This document shows positions 34,962 to 43,815 of a stretch of DNA of 64,000 nt, one piece after another. This stretch comes from an uncultured Clostridia bacterium (GTDB lineage: Bacteria > Bacillota > Clostridia > Christensenellales > Borkfalkiaceae). Within the stretch, counting starts at the first letter, position 1; the number at the start of each line of letters is the position of its first letter. A program made the translations under genes and the position numbers. The DNA is taken from positions 62,001-126,000 of the forward strand of contig CALVXB010000002.1 in the NCBI GenBank assembly GCA_944368775.1, in the 5' to 3' direction. The notes beneath the pieces were generated by a model. The model did no database searches. It was not told the origin of the DNA and worked only from the letters and a program-made list of their open reading frames with translations.

Positions 34962-36491
34962 TTACGATACGCGCGTGTACCCCTTTTTGGGCTTGGGTTC
35001 GGCACGCTTGCCCTTGTACATATACGACAGCCCGATGACGAGCGCGGCCGCCGCGATGGCGGCGATGACGATGTACGCCCACAGCGGGATGGGCAGGCCC
35101 TTGACCTCCTCCCACATCTCGTTGACGGCGGCGTTGGTCGCGTCGTCAAAGTGCTGCATGATGGCGCTGCGCGCGATGACCTCCTCGGTCGGGTACTGCG
35201 CGCTGATCTGCCGCTTGGCGCTCTCGGCGGAGACGTAGATCACGTAGTCGCCGTCCGCGTACGCGCCGTCGCCCGTGCCTTCAAAAAAGTAGTTGAGGTC
35301 GTAGGGCACGAGCGGTTCGCCGTTTTCGTCCACATCGCCCGCCTCGCCCTCGGCGTACCAATCGACCATCTCTTCAAACACCGCGTCGCCCGCGACGGAG
35401 GAGGTATAGCCGATGTAGTTCATGTTGGCGACGGCGTTTTCGGGGCGGGAGAGAAAGTCGACGAACGCCTCCGCCGCCTCCGTGTTCTGCGCGCCCTTGG
35501 GCATCACCCAGCCGTCGAACCAGATGTTTGAACACTCTTCGGGCACGATGTAGTTGAGGTAGATGCCTTCGTGGTAGACGCCGTCCTCGTCCGTGTACGG
35601 CTCGGCGTCGTCCATCGTGTACACCGCGTCGCCGCTCCATGCAAAGTTGATGCTGATGCGCCCGACGACCATGTCCTGCTTGCCGCTGTCCACTTCAAAT
35701 CCGTACAGGTGCTCTTTGAGTTCGAGCAGCGCGTCCTTGGTCCTCTCGATGGTCTCCTCGTCCGTGCGGTTCATGATCTCGGTCACCTTCGCGTTGTATT
35801 CGTCGAAGTTTTCATCCCCGAGGGTGGGGGAACCGTACTGCTCCTTCAGCTGCATCAATTCCTCGCGGTAGACGTACGCCACGCCGAGGAAGTACGAGTC
35901 GCGCACGCTGTCTTTGATGGTCGCGACGGAGGCGTACCGCTGTTCCCACAGCCCCGCCCAGCTCGACAGGTCCTCTTCGACGGTGTCGCTGAGCTCCGGG
36001 TCGTACACATAGCCCATCGTGCCCCACATATAGGGCACGGCGTACTCCGCCCAGCCGTTCGCTTCGAACAGGTCGCGGATGTAGGGGGAGCCGTACCGCG
36101 CGTAGTTGCTCTCGCGCAAAAATTCGTCGGAGAAGGGCTCGACCATGTCCTCCGAGATCATCTTCATGATCATATAGTCGGAGGGGCACACGAGGTCGTA
36201 CGCGCCCGGGTTGATCTTCAGCTCGTTGTACATATTTTCGTTGGTGCCGAAGGTCGAGTACTCGACGCGGATGGCCTTGCCCGTCTCCGCCTCGTACTCC
36301 TCCTCGAACTTCGCGATCAGGTCGACGTAGTCGCCCTCGTCCTCCCCTTCGGAGGGGGCGCTGATATAGTCCTCCCAATTATATACCCGCAGCACTTCTT
36401 CCGTCTCCGGCGCGCAGCCGGCGAGGGCGAGCAGGGAGGGGAAGAGCATACACAGCGCGATGGATGCAGCGGTCAGTTTGCGCACGTTCAT
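34962..36491 (-). CDS. potD: Spermidine/putrescine-binding lipoprotein with C-terminal membrane helix
   Basis: A 509-residue substrate-binding protein of the polyamine ABC transporter. The signal peptide ends in a lipobox (LLALAGC), and the PotD core is recognised from VYNWEDYI, the aspartate-rich pocket and FDGWVMPKGAQNTEAAEAF. It is longer than the usual 350 residues: there are acidic inserts, and a C-terminal membrane helix (LPIPLWAYIVIAAIAAAALV) followed by a basic tail. The protein is thus anchored at both ends. It overlaps potC by four bases and is the last gene of potABCD. Confidence 0.9.
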   Translation of the reverse strand: MNVRKLTAASIALCMLFPSLLALAGCAPETEEVLRVYNWEDYISAPSEGEDEGDYVDLIAKFEEEYEAETGKAIRVEYSTFGTNENMYNELKINPGAYDLVCPSDYMIMKMISEDMVEPFSDEFLRESNYARYGSPYIRDLFEANGWAEYAVPYMWGTMGYVYDPELSDTVEEDLSSWAGLWEQRYASVATIKDSVRDSYFLGVAYVYREELMQLKEQYGSPTLGDENFDEYNAKVTEIMNRTDEETIERTKDALLELKEHLYGFEVDSGKQDMVVGRISINFAWSGDAVYTMDDAEPYTDEDGVYHEGIYLNYIVPEECSNIWFDGWVMPKGAQNTEAAEAFVDFLSRPENAVANMNYIGYTSSVAGDAVFEEMVDWYAEGEAGDVDENGEPLVPYDLNYFFEGTGDGAYADGDYVIYVSAESAKRQISAQYPTEEVIARSAIMQHFDDATNAAVNEMWEEVKGLPIPLWAYIVIAAIAAAALVIGLSYMYKGKRAEPKPKKGYTRVS

Positions 36492-37285
36492 TTTGCCGCC
36501 TCCTTTTGCGCGGGCTTGCGCGCGCGCAGGTTGATGACGAGCAGCACCGCGATCATGACGATGAAGATGAGCGCCGAAAGCGCGCGCAGCGCGGGCGTCG
36601 AGTTGTTCGTTCCGTTTTTGACGGCGTTGTAGACGTAGGTGCTGATGGTGTCGAACATGGGCGGCTTGGTGAAGGCCGTCACGATGTAGTCGTCCAGCGA
36701 GAGGGTGATGGAGAGCATGAATCCCGAAAGGATGCCCGAAAAGATCTGCGGCACCACCACCTTGAACAGCACCTGCGAGGGGCTCGCGCCCAAATCGAGC
36801 GCCGCTTCGTAGGTGTTGGGGTCCATCTGCTTGAGCTTGGGCATGACGGACAGCACCACGAAGGGGGTGCACAGCACCATGTGCCCGACGATGAGGGAAA
36901 AGTAGGTGCGGTAGAGGAAGAGTGCAGAAAAGAGCAGCGCCAGCGAGATGGCGGTCACGATCTCCGCGTTGATGACGGGGATCTGCGAGGCCGCCTGCAG
37001 CGGCTTTGCGAACTTGCGCTTGCTGTAAAAGATGCCGACAGCCCCCGCCGTGCCCAGCGCCGTGGAGAGCAGCGCGGCGACGAGCGCCAGCCACACGGTG
37101 TTGAACAAGATCTGCATGATCTCCGCGTCGCGGAAGAGGTCTGCATACAGCGCGAAGGAGAAGCCGTCCCACTTGCCGATCACGTTCGAGTCTGTAAAGC
37201 TGTACACGACGAGCAGCAGGATGGGCGCGTAGATAAAGAGCAGCACGGCGACGCAGATGGCGACGGATACGATCCTTTTTACCAT
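36488..37285 (-). CDS. potC: Spermidine/putrescine ABC transporter permease PotC
   Basis: A 265-residue permease with six predicted helices and the EAA loop (YEAALDLGASPSQVLFKVVVP) that contacts the ATPase. The end (SLDDYIVTAFTKP) is characteristic of PotC. It starts inside the end of potB (seven-base overlap), indicating coupled translation. Confidence 0.92.
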   Translation of the reverse strand: MVKRIVSVAICVAVLLFIYAPILLLVVYSFTDSNVIGKWDGFSFALYADLFRDAEIMQILFNTVWLALVAALLSTALGTAGAVGIFYSKRKFAKPLQAASQIPVINAEIVTAISLALLFSALFLYRTYFSLIVGHMVLCTPFVVLSVMPKLKQMDPNTYEAALDLGASPSQVLFKVVVPQIFSGILSGFMLSITLSLDDYIVTAFTKPPMFDTISTYVYNAVKNGTNNSTPALRALSALIFIVMIAVLLVINLRARKPAQKEAAK

Positions 37286-38091
37286 AAGTTTGCCCCCCTC
37301 GCCTCGCGGCCGTCGTCTTTGAACCCGCCCGTCGCGAGCATGGTCAAAAAGATGATCACGAGCAGGATGATGGAGATCATCGAGCCCATGTGCCAATTGT
37401 CGTACGTCGTAAAGTATTGGTCGATCAGCTTGCCGAGGATGGTGATGTTGAAGTTGCTCAGCGTGTCCGATACGACGTAGTTTGTCATAGAGGGCATGAA
37501 CACCATCGTGATGCCCGAAATGACGCCGGGCATGGAGAGCGGAAAGGTCACCTTCGTGAACACGGTAAAGGGGTTTGCGCCCAGGTCCGCCGCCGCCTCG
37601 AGGTAGCTCTCGTCCAGCTTTTCGAGGGTGGTATAGAGGGGCAGGATCATGAAGGGCAAAAAGTCGTACACCATGCCGATGATGGTGTTCAGGTAGTTCT
37701 GCGTGCCCAGCAGGCCGACGAGGTCGAGCAGCTCGCGCAGCGCGGTGATGCGCAGCACGAAGTTGATCCACATGGGCAGGATGAACAGCATCAGCAGCAC
37801 GTTGCGTCGCCGCAGCTTGCTGCGCGCGAGGATGTACGCCACGGGGTAGGCGATCGCCAGGCAGATGGCGGTGGAGATGATCGCCACCGTAAAGCTCATC
37901 AGCAGCGTCGACAGCTTCGCCGTGCTCGTAAAAAAGTTCAAAAAGTTAGAAAAGGTAAAGGTCAGGATGCCGTCCACTTCTTCGGTAAATGCGTAAAAGA
38001 GGATGAGCAGCATGGGGATGACGACGAACAGCGCCAGGAACAGCCCGTAGGGGATGCAAAGCTGGCGGCGGTTGAAATGCACGCGTACCAT
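37279..38091 (-). CDS. potB: Spermidine/putrescine ABC transporter permease PotB
   Basis: A 270-residue permease with six helices. The EAA loop is YLEAAADLGANPFTVFTKVTFP, and PSMTNYVVSDTL is typical of PotB. It begins one base after the potA stop codon. Confidence 0.92.
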   Translation of the reverse strand: MVRVHFNRRQLCIPYGLFLALFVVIPMLLILFYAFTEEVDGILTFTFSNFLNFFTSTAKLSTLLMSFTVAIISTAICLAIAYPVAYILARSKLRRRNVLLMLFILPMWINFVLRITALRELLDLVGLLGTQNYLNTIIGMVYDFLPFMILPLYTTLEKLDESYLEAAADLGANPFTVFTKVTFPLSMPGVISGITMVFMPSMTNYVVSDTLSNFNITILGKLIDQYFTTYDNWHMGSMISIILLVIIFLTMLATGGFKDDGREARGANLW

Positions 38092-38092
38092 G

Positions 38093-39604
38093 TCACTTGA
38101 TCTCCTGTTTGAGCTTCATGTGGATGTTTTCGGGGCGGATCTTCACGCTCACGTAGTCGTTTTCGTTCCACAGGTCCTCGGTGTCTAAAACGAAGTCCTC
38201 CTCGTTCTCCTCCGTGCGCACGATGTATTGGTAGTGGTCGCCCTTGTAGATGAGGGAAACGATGTGCCCGCGCGCGCCGCCCTCGTCGGCGTTGTCGCTG
38301 ATCTCGATGTCCGTCAGGCCGACCTCGACGCTCACGTCCGCGTCGGTCAGGTCGATCTTTTCGCCCTGCGCGGTGATCAGGTAGCCGTCCTCGTCCAAGT
38401 GCGAGCCGGGGTAGAGGGTGGTCACGTCGCACTCGAACTCGCCGTCGCCGAACACCACCGTGTTCTTCTTGGTGATGTACCCGTCGTAGCGGTTGCTCGT
38501 CAGCTCCTTCTTCATGATGTGGATGGCGTCGGGCGCGATGTTCATGCCGATCAGCTCGCCCACCGTGCGGCTCTGCGTGCTCTGGATGATCATCTCCGAC
38601 CGCCCGACCATCGCCGTGATCTCGTAATGAACGCCCTTAAAGACGACGCTCACCACCCGCCCGACGAGCATGCCCTGCTCGGGCGGGCACATCTCGATGT
38701 CCTCCGGCCGCACGACGACGTCCACCTTTTCGTTGCGCTCGAAGTCGTCCACGCAGCGGAAGTTGCGGTTGCAGAAGCGCACCGTCAGCTTGTCCACCAT
38801 CGTGCCGTTGAGGATGTTGCTGTCGCCGATAAAGTCGGCGACGAAGGCGTTGGCCGGCTCGTTGTAGATGTCCGTCGGGGTGCCGATCTGTTGGATGCAG
38901 CCGTCCTTCATGACGACGATGGTGTCGCTCATGGTCAGCGCCTCCTCCTGGTCGTGCGTCACATAGATGAAGGTGATGCCCAGCTTGCGGTGCATCTCTT
39001 TCAGCTCGATCTGCATCTCCTTGCGCATCTTCAAGTCGAGCGCGCCCAGCGGCTCGTCCAGCAGCAAGATCTCCGGCTCGTTGACGATGGCGCGCGCGAT
39101 GGCGACGCGCTGCTGCTGCCCGCCCGACAGCGTGGATACGCTGCGCTTTTCAAACCCCTCGAGGTCGACGACGGCGAGCGCGTTCTTCACCTTCTCGTCG
39201 ATCTCGCGCCGCGTCAGCTTCTGCATCTTGGTGTACGTCTCCCCCTTCTCGTTGCGGTAGGTGACGGGCACCTTCTTCATCTTCAGCCCGAAGGCGATGT
39301 TGTCGTAGATGTTGTAGTGCGGGAAGAGCGCGTATCGCTGGAACACCGTGTTGACAGGCCGCTTGTTGGGCGGCAGGTCGGTGATGTCCTGCCCGTTGAG
39401 CAGTATCTTGCCGCTGGTCGGGATGTCGAACCCCGCGATCATGCGCAGCGTCGTCGTCTTGCCGCAGCCGGACGGCCCGAGAAAGGTGATAAACTCACCC
39501 TTGCGGACGTAAAAGCTCACGTTCTCCACCGCCGTCGTCTCGTCAAATACCTTCGATACGTTGACGAGGCGGATGATCATTTCTTCCTTCTTTTGTTCGT
39601 TCAT
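38093..39604 (-). CDS. potA: Polyamine ABC transporter ATPase PotA with duplicated C-terminal domain
   Basis: A 503-residue ATPase starting at ATG 39604 (GGGAGAA upstream). Walker [11 protein letters not shown], signature [14 protein letters not shown], Walker [14 protein letters not shown] and the H-loop [10 protein letters not shown] are intact. PotA is normally about 350-380 residues. Here the C-terminal TOBE-like module appears twice: [20 protein letters not shown] and, 130 residues later, [19 protein letters not shown], each tied to a [16 protein letters not shown] strand. The second module may carry an extra regulatory site. First gene of potABCD. Confidence 0.93.
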   Translation of the reverse strand: MNEQKKEEMIIRLVNVSKVFDETTAVENVSFYVRKGEFITFLGPSGCGKTTTLRMIAGFDIPTSGKILLNGQDITDLPPNKRPVNTVFQRYALFPHYNIYDNIAFGLKMKKVPVTYRNEKGETYTKMQKLTRREIDEKVKNALAVVDLEGFEKRSVSTLSGGQQQRVAIARAIVNEPEILLLDEPLGALDLKMRKEMQIELKEMHRKLGITFIYVTHDQEEALTMSDTIVVMKDGCIQQIGTPTDIYNEPANAFVADFIGDSNILNGTMVDKLTVRFCNRNFRCVDDFERNEKVDVVVRPEDIEMCPPEQGMLVGRVVSVVFKGVHYEITAMVGRSEMIIQSTQSRTVGELIGMNIAPDAIHIMKKELTSNRYDGYITKKNTVVFGDGEFECDVTTLYPGSHLDEDGYLITAQGEKIDLTDADVSVEVGLTDIEISDNADEGGARGHIVSLIYKGDHYQYIVRTEENEEDFVLDTEDLWNENDYVSVKIRPENIHMKLKQEIK

Positions 39605-39674
39605 CGCTGTTCTCCCACGGTGTTGGCCGCCCGCGCGCGTGCCCGCGCGCTCAAAAATAAGCGCCCTTGCTCTC

Positions 39675-39703
39675 ATTATACCCGTTTTTTCCGCAAAGGG
39701 CAA
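39675..39703 (-). promoter_or_regulatory. Predicted promoter of potABCD
   Basis: Minus strand TTGCCC at 39703-39698, 17-base spacer, perfect TATAAT at 39680-39675. The rest of 39704-39838 is GC-rich without a gene. Confidence 0.65.
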
Positions 39704-39841
39704 ATGTTTGGGGGAAAGAATTTCAAAAATGCGCCCCGCGCCCTTCCCTCTCCCTCCCGTGCGCCGCCCCGGCCTGCAAAAGGGGAGCGCTGCGCGGCGG
39801 CGGAGGCGCGCCTTGCGGCAAGAACGCGCGCACGCGAAAAA

Positions 39842-39864
39842 GGCACAGGCCTCTGGCCTGTGCC
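39842..39864 (-). terminator. Intrinsic terminator of rpsT
   Basis: A perfect 10-bp stem GGCACAGGCC / GGCCTGTGCC with loop TCT; on the minus strand it is followed by TTTTTCGCG. Confidence 0.85.
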
Positions 39865-39893
39865 GAAATTTCGTTTGGCGCGAAAAAAAGAGG

Positions 39894-40178
39894 TTACTCC
39901 GCCTTTGCGGGAGCTGCCTTCAGGGCGTTGAGGTTCTTCGCCAGGGCAGACTTCTTGTTCGCCGCATTGTTCTTGTGGATGACCCCTTTCGAGGCGGCGG
40001 AATCGATGATCGAAACGGTCTCGGGCAAAAGCTTTTCGGCCGCTTCTGCGTCGCCCGCTGCCAAAGCTGCGTTGAATTTGCGGATGGCCGTCTTGATGGA
40101 AGACTTGATCATGCGGTTCTGCGTATTCTTCTTTTCGTTCACGACCACGCGCTTCTTCGCGGATTTGATGTTAGGCAC
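39894..40178 (-). CDS. rpsT: 30S ribosomal protein S20
   Basis: A 94-residue protein rich in Lys and Ala, starting [16 protein letters not shown] and containing the conserved [18 protein letters not shown] block. It has its own promoter and terminator, so it forms a single-gene unit. Confidence 0.97.
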   Translation of the reverse strand: MPNIKSAKKRVVVNEKKNTQNRMIKSSIKTAIRKFNAALAAGDAEAAEKLLPETVSIIDSAASKGVIHKNNAANKKSALAKNLNALKAAPAKAE

Positions 40179-40219
40179 TTTGCTTCTCCTTTCAATGGTT
40201 CTCTTTTAATATCCAAGCT

Positions 40220-40248
40220 ATTTTAGCATAAAAAAAGCCGCTTGTAAA
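40220..40248 (-). promoter_or_regulatory. Predicted promoter of rpsT
   Basis: Minus strand TTTACA at 40248-40243, 17-base spacer, TAAAAT at 40225-40220. Confidence 0.7.
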
Positions 40249-40337
40249 CTGTTTTCTTGCCGAAATGTGTAATTTCTTCCCCCGATTTTTCATAGCAATA
40301 CCTGTATCGGGCGCTCCGAAATGAGGAGGGGAAAGGG

Positions 40338-41270
40338 ATGGAAGAAAAATACGTTGCCTTTTTTGACAGCGGCGTCGGCGGGCTCACCTTGCTGTCCGCC
40401 TTCTGCCGCGCCTACCCCGGCTGCCCGACGCTGTACTTCGGCGACAACGCGAACGCCCCGTACGGCGACCGCCCCGCCGCCGATATCCGCCGCCTCGCCC
40501 TCGCCGCCTTCGACCGCATCGCAGTCTATCCCGTGCGCGCCGCCGCCGTCGCCTGCAACACCGTCACCGCCGCCTGCATCGGCGAACTGCGCCGCCGCTT
40601 TCCCTTCCCCGTCGTCGGCGTCGAGCCCGCCGTCCGCCCCGCCGTCGCCGCCGCCCGCGGCGGCCGCGTGCTATTACTATGTACGCGCGCGACGCTTGCG
40701 GGCGCGCGCGTGCGACGGCTGCTCGCCGAGCGGCCGGATACCGCCGTCGTCGCGTACTGCCCCGCCCGCCTCGCCGCCGCCGTCGAGGAGAACCTCTTCC
40801 GCCTCTCCGCCCTCTCCGTTTCCCCCTTCCTCCCGCCCGGAAAATTCGACGCCGCCGTCCTCGGCTGCACCCACTACGTCTGGCTGCGCGAAGCCTTCGA
40901 GCGCGCGCTCGGCTGCCCCGTCTTCGACGGCACGGCGGGCGCCCTCCGCCGCCTCGCCGCGGCCGCCGGTCTGCCCCCGCCGCAGGAGGGGAGGGAAGGG
41001 GAAGGTCTTTCGCCCCGCCCGGCCGACCACCTTGCCCCGAAAACAGGGACGCCCGACCACCGCGCTCAAAAAACAGGGAGAGCTGCCCACCGCGGGCAAA
41101 AAACAGGGACGGCCGACCACTTTGCCCTCAAAACAGGGACGGTCGACCACCGCGCCCAAAAAACAAACGTTTGTTCTCAAAAAATCGCAAAAAATGCGGC
41201 AAAATTCCCGATTTTTCTCGGTCCTTGCGCACAGTTCGACGCGCGCGCCTATCTATTGCTGCAAAACTGA
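40338..41270 (+). CDS. murI: Glutamate racemase with repeat-encoded C-terminal tail
   Basis: A 310-residue protein that makes D-glutamate for peptidoglycan. The racemase core (residues 1 to about 218) has FDSGVGGLT with D10, the catalytic cysteines C73 (VACNTV) and C177 (GCTHY), and the substrate loop GDNANAPYGDR. From about residue 221 the protein is a low-complexity tail of five ten-residue repeats of the type TPDHRAQKTG, encoded by 30-bp tandem DNA repeats, then a 30-residue end. The core itself is shorter than the usual 260 residues, so the repeat may have replaced the normal C-terminal helices. GAGGAGGGG precedes the ATG. Confidence 0.85.
   Translation: MEEKYVAFFDSGVGGLTLLSAFCRAYPGCPTLYFGDNANAPYGDRPAADIRRLALAAFDRIAVYPVRAAAVACNTVTAACIGELRRRFPFPVVGVEPAVRPAVAAARGGRVLLLCTRATLAGARVRRLLAERPDTAVVAYCPARLAAAVEENLFRLSALSVSPFLPPGKFDAAVLGCTHYVWLREAFERALGCPVFDGTAGALRRLAAAAGLPPPQEGREGEGLSPRPADHLAPKTGTPDHRAQKTGRAAHRGQKTGTADHFALKTGTVDHRAQKTNVCSQKIAKNAAKFPIFLGPCAQFDARAYLLLQN
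41021..41165. repeat. 30-bp tandem repeat in the 3' end of murI
   Basis: Nearly five exact-period units starting at 41021, 41051, 41081, 41111 and 41141 (last partial). Each has the form (GNCCGACCAC)(10 variable bases)(AAACAGGGAC). The period of 30 keeps the murI frame. A 12-base palindrome ACAAACGTTTGT follows directly. Confidence 0.9.
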
Positions 41271-41350
41271 AACAAACATATGTTCATATTTCAAAAAACG
41301 GGTTCAAAAAGTGGGAAAAAAATTCAAAAAAACGTAAAATTTTTCGCCCG

Positions 41351-41376
41351 TGTGGTTGACAGTGGGCAAAAGTGGT
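41351..41376 (+). promoter_or_regulatory. Three phased GTGG boxes, probable MraZ operator
   Basis: TGTGGT at 41351, AGTGGG at 41361 and AGTGGT at 41371 repeat with exact 10-bp period across the -35 and spacer of the mraZ promoter. Known MraZ proteins bind direct TGGG-type repeats with this spacing in the mra promoter. A further AGTGGG lies at 41310. Confidence 0.7.
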
Positions 41377-41384
41377 GATATAAT
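41356..41384 (+). promoter_or_regulatory. Predicted promoter of the mraZ/dcw cluster
   Basis: Consensus TTGACA at 41356-41361, 17-base spacer, perfect TATAAT at 41379-41384. The sequence between murI and this site is A-rich and holds no gene. Confidence 0.85.
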
Positions 41385-41413
41385 AAATCTACCATCATCG
41401 GAGAAGGGTTCGC

Positions 41414-41860
41414 ATGTATTCTTTCAACGGGCGGTTCAACAACAAGTTGGACGACAAAAACAGAATACGGATCCCGGCGAAGTACAAAAAGGAGCTCGGG
41501 TCGGATTACAAGCTCGCGTATGGCCCGGGCGAGAGCATCTATGTGCTGCCGCAGGCGGAGTACCAAAAGATCCTCGACAGCTTCGGGGAGGTCTCCTTCT
41601 TCGACGAAGAGGCGCAGGATGCGATCTCCCTCTTCACGGCGATGGTGCACGACGTGACGGAGGACGGCCAGGGGCGGATCATCATCCCCGCCGACTTGAA
41701 GGAATACGCCAAGATCGACAAAGACATCGTCATCACGGGCGCGGCTTCCTACCTCCGCATCGAATCGGCGGAACAGTTCGCCAAGAGAACGCAGGGCATG
41801 AATATCGGCAGCGTCTTTGCAAAGCTCAACGCGCTGAAAAAGCCCAAGGCGGGCGAATGA
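41414..41860 (+). CDS. mraZ: Transcriptional regulator MraZ
   Basis: A 148-residue protein with two AbrB-like halves: FNNKLDDKNRIRIPAKYKKE and TEDGQGRIIIPADLKEYAKI. MraZ forms ring-shaped oligomers and regulates its own dcw promoter. It is the first gene of the cluster, with GGAGAAGGG before the ATG, and overlaps rsmH by ATGA. Confidence 0.95.
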   Translation: MYSFNGRFNNKLDDKNRIRIPAKYKKELGSDYKLAYGPGESIYVLPQAEYQKILDSFGEVSFFDEEAQDAISLFTAMVHDVTEDGQGRIIIPADLKEYAKIDKDIVITGAASYLRIESAEQFAKRTQGMNIGSVFAKLNALKKPKAGE

Positions 41861-42798
41861 TCGCCTTTTCGCACAAGCCGGTCATGCTCGAGGAGTGCAT
41901 GCAGGGCCTGAAGCTGCACAGCGGCGGCGTCTATTTTGACGGCACGGTGGGCGGCGGCGGCCACTCTTGCGAGATCCTCCGCAGAACGGCGCCGGGCGGT
42001 CGGCTGATCGCGACCGATCTCGACGACGACGCGATCGCGGCGGCAACGAGGCGGCTTGCCGAGTTTTCGGGCAGGTTCCGCATCCACAAGAGCAACTTCA
42101 AAAACTTCGCCTCCGTCCTCGACGAGGAGGGGGTGGACGAGCTGGACGGCGTGCTGCTCGACTTCGGCGTTTCGAGCTTTCAGCTGGACGAGGCGTCGCG
42201 CGGCTTCAGCTACATGCAGGACGCTCCGCTGGATATGCGCATGGACGCGGGCGCGGCGCTCACCGCCGCAGACGTGGTCAACGGATATTCCCGCGAGCAG
42301 CTTTCCCGGATCCTGCGCGATTACGGGGAGGAGCGTTTCGCGAATCGCATCGCGGAAAACATCGTCCGCGTGCGTGCCGATCGCAAGATCGAGCGCACGG
42401 GAGAACTTGCTCAAATTGCGGAGGAGAGCATCCCCGCAAAATTTCGGCACAACGGGCCTTGCGCACGCAAGACGTTTCAGGCGATACGGATCGAGGTCAA
42501 CGGCGAGCTTTCGGGGCTTGCGGAAGCGGTTCGGGGCTTGACGCTTCGGCTGCGGACAGGGGGAAGGATCTGCATCCTCACCTTCCACTCGTTAGAGGAC
42601 AGGATCGTGAAGAATGTGTTCCGCGACCTCGCGACCGGCTGCACCTGCGACAAAAGTCTGCCCGTGTGCGTATGCGGAAAGAAGAAGGAAATCGAGATCG
42701 TCACCCGCAAGCCGCTCACTGCGGGGGAGAGGGAGCTTGGGGAAAACCCCAGGTCCAAGAGCGCAAAATTGCGCATAGCGGAAAAAATCGGAGAATAG
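41857..42798 (+). CDS. rsmH: 16S rRNA (cytosine1402-N4)-methyltransferase
   Basis: A 313-residue SAM methyltransferase. The start HKPVMLEECMQGL, SAM motif DGTVGGGGHSCEIL, LLDFGVSSFQLDEASRGFSY and RTFQAIRIEVNGEL-type block (here KTFQAIRIEVNGEL) are canonical. It modifies C1402 in the ribosomal P site. ATG 41857 overlaps the mraZ stop. Confidence 0.95.
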   Translation: MIAFSHKPVMLEECMQGLKLHSGGVYFDGTVGGGGHSCEILRRTAPGGRLIATDLDDDAIAAATRRLAEFSGRFRIHKSNFKNFASVLDEEGVDELDGVLLDFGVSSFQLDEASRGFSYMQDAPLDMRMDAGAALTAADVVNGYSREQLSRILRDYGEERFANRIAENIVRVRADRKIERTGELAQIAEESIPAKFRHNGPCARKTFQAIRIEVNGELSGLAEAVRGLTLRLRTGGRICILTFHSLEDRIVKNVFRDLATGCTCDKSLPVCVCGKKKEIEIVTRKPLTAGERELGENPRSKSAKLRIAEKIGE

Positions 42799-42819
42799 TA
42801 TTGTAAAGGAGGGTCTACC

Positions 42820-43698
42820 ATGGCAATCGGGCTCCCCGTGTTGGAGAGGGAACGGACAAACGAAAGAACGAGAGGGCATTTGGCGGCGTATGGAAAACTG
42901 AGCGGCGGCGCCGGCGCAGAGGCCGATCCGGTTACGGAGGAGCAGCGCGCGCAGTCGTTCAACTCGCAGATCGCCGAAAATTATCAGAAACTGATGGACC
43001 CTTCGCTGCATTCCGCCGCGGAGATCATGGGGCTTGAAGAGCCCGTCGCGGAGGAAGAACCGCGCGTATATGACACGCCCGAGGCGTATGCCCGCGCGAT
43101 GCTGTATCCCGATCGCGAGCAGCCGATCGCAATGCCGGCACGCCGCATCATGGATACGCAGCCGGAGTATCGCCCGCAGCCTGCCGTCAACGTGCAGCCT
43201 GCGATGGCGGCGCCCGTGCTCGCACCCGAGCGCGAAGTGTATACCGCGCCCGCCTATGCAGAGCCCGCCTACGCGCAGCCGCAGCTCTCCGTGCAGGAGA
43301 CGTACGCCGTTCCCGAATATGCGGACGAGGCGGCCGAGGCGTACGACGAGGAGAACGAAGACCTCGCTCCCACCGCCACGACCATCCAATACCGCACCGA
43401 ACAGCGCGCGCGCGAAGACAAGCGCACCGTCGTCGAAGAAAAGCGCGGCCACGCCATGACCACGCAGGGCAAACTGCTGATGGCGATCTATGCCGTCGTC
43501 GTCGTGGTCATCCTCGCGCTCATCATCATCAACACCAGCGTCCTGCGCAACCTCGATGCAAGCATCGCGGAAAACCGCGCCGCCCTCTTTGCGGCGACCG
43601 AACAGGCGCAGCAGCTGCAGGATGAGATCGACTATCTCACCAGCGCCGAGTCCATCATCGACCGCGCCGAGTCCGAGCTGGGCATGACCCGCGGTTGA
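42820..43698 (+). CDS. ftsL: FtsL-like division protein with long cytoplasmic extension
   Basis: A 292-residue protein in the ftsL position of the cluster. Only the C-terminal third looks like FtsL: one membrane helix (about 212-234, LLMAIYAVVVVVILALIII) and a short periplasmic coiled coil (NRAALFAATEQAQQLQDEIDYL). FtsL proteins are usually about 110 residues and bridge FtsQ/DivIC and FtsW/FtsI. The 210-residue N-terminal extension is Pro/Ala/Tyr/Glu-rich and probably disordered. AAAGGAGGG precedes ATG. Confidence 0.75.
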   Translation: MAIGLPVLERERTNERTRGHLAAYGKLSGGAGAEADPVTEEQRAQSFNSQIAENYQKLMDPSLHSAAEIMGLEEPVAEEEPRVYDTPEAYARAMLYPDREQPIAMPARRIMDTQPEYRPQPAVNVQPAMAAPVLAPEREVYTAPAYAEPAYAQPQLSVQETYAVPEYADEAAEAYDEENEDLAPTATTIQYRTEQRAREDKRTVVEEKRGHAMTTQGKLLMAIYAVVVVVILALIIINTSVLRNLDASIAENRAALFAATEQAQQLQDEIDYLTSAESIIDRAESELGMTRG

Positions 43699-43746
43699 GC
43701 GCGCCATTAAAACTGAAAGATCTACGAAAGAATCCGGTCTCGCGTG

Positions 43747-43784
43747 CGGCCCCGTTCGGGGTTGCGGGCGGGGCCGTTTTTTTT
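43747..43784 (+). terminator. Terminator-like hairpin with competing stem between ftsL and ftsI
   Basis: CGGCCCCG (43747-43754) pairs with CGGGGCCG (43769-43776), followed by eight T. The left arm can instead pair with the closer GGGG (CCCC-GTTC-GGGG at 43750-43761), which would break the terminator: the layout of an attenuator. It lies just before the ribosome site of ftsI. Confidence 0.65.
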
Positions 43785-43815
43785 GTTTGGGGAGGGAAAG
43801 GTCATCCGTAAATCT

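Noticed and set aside
36492..37172. Upstream extension of potD giving a 736-residue frame
   Set aside because: The extra part overlaps potC in another frame and is composition-driven; the lipoprotein signal peptide begins at 36491.
41021..41165. Possible CRISPR array
   Set aside because: The 30-bp period has no separate unique spacers; units are contiguous and in frame with murI, and no cas genes are present.
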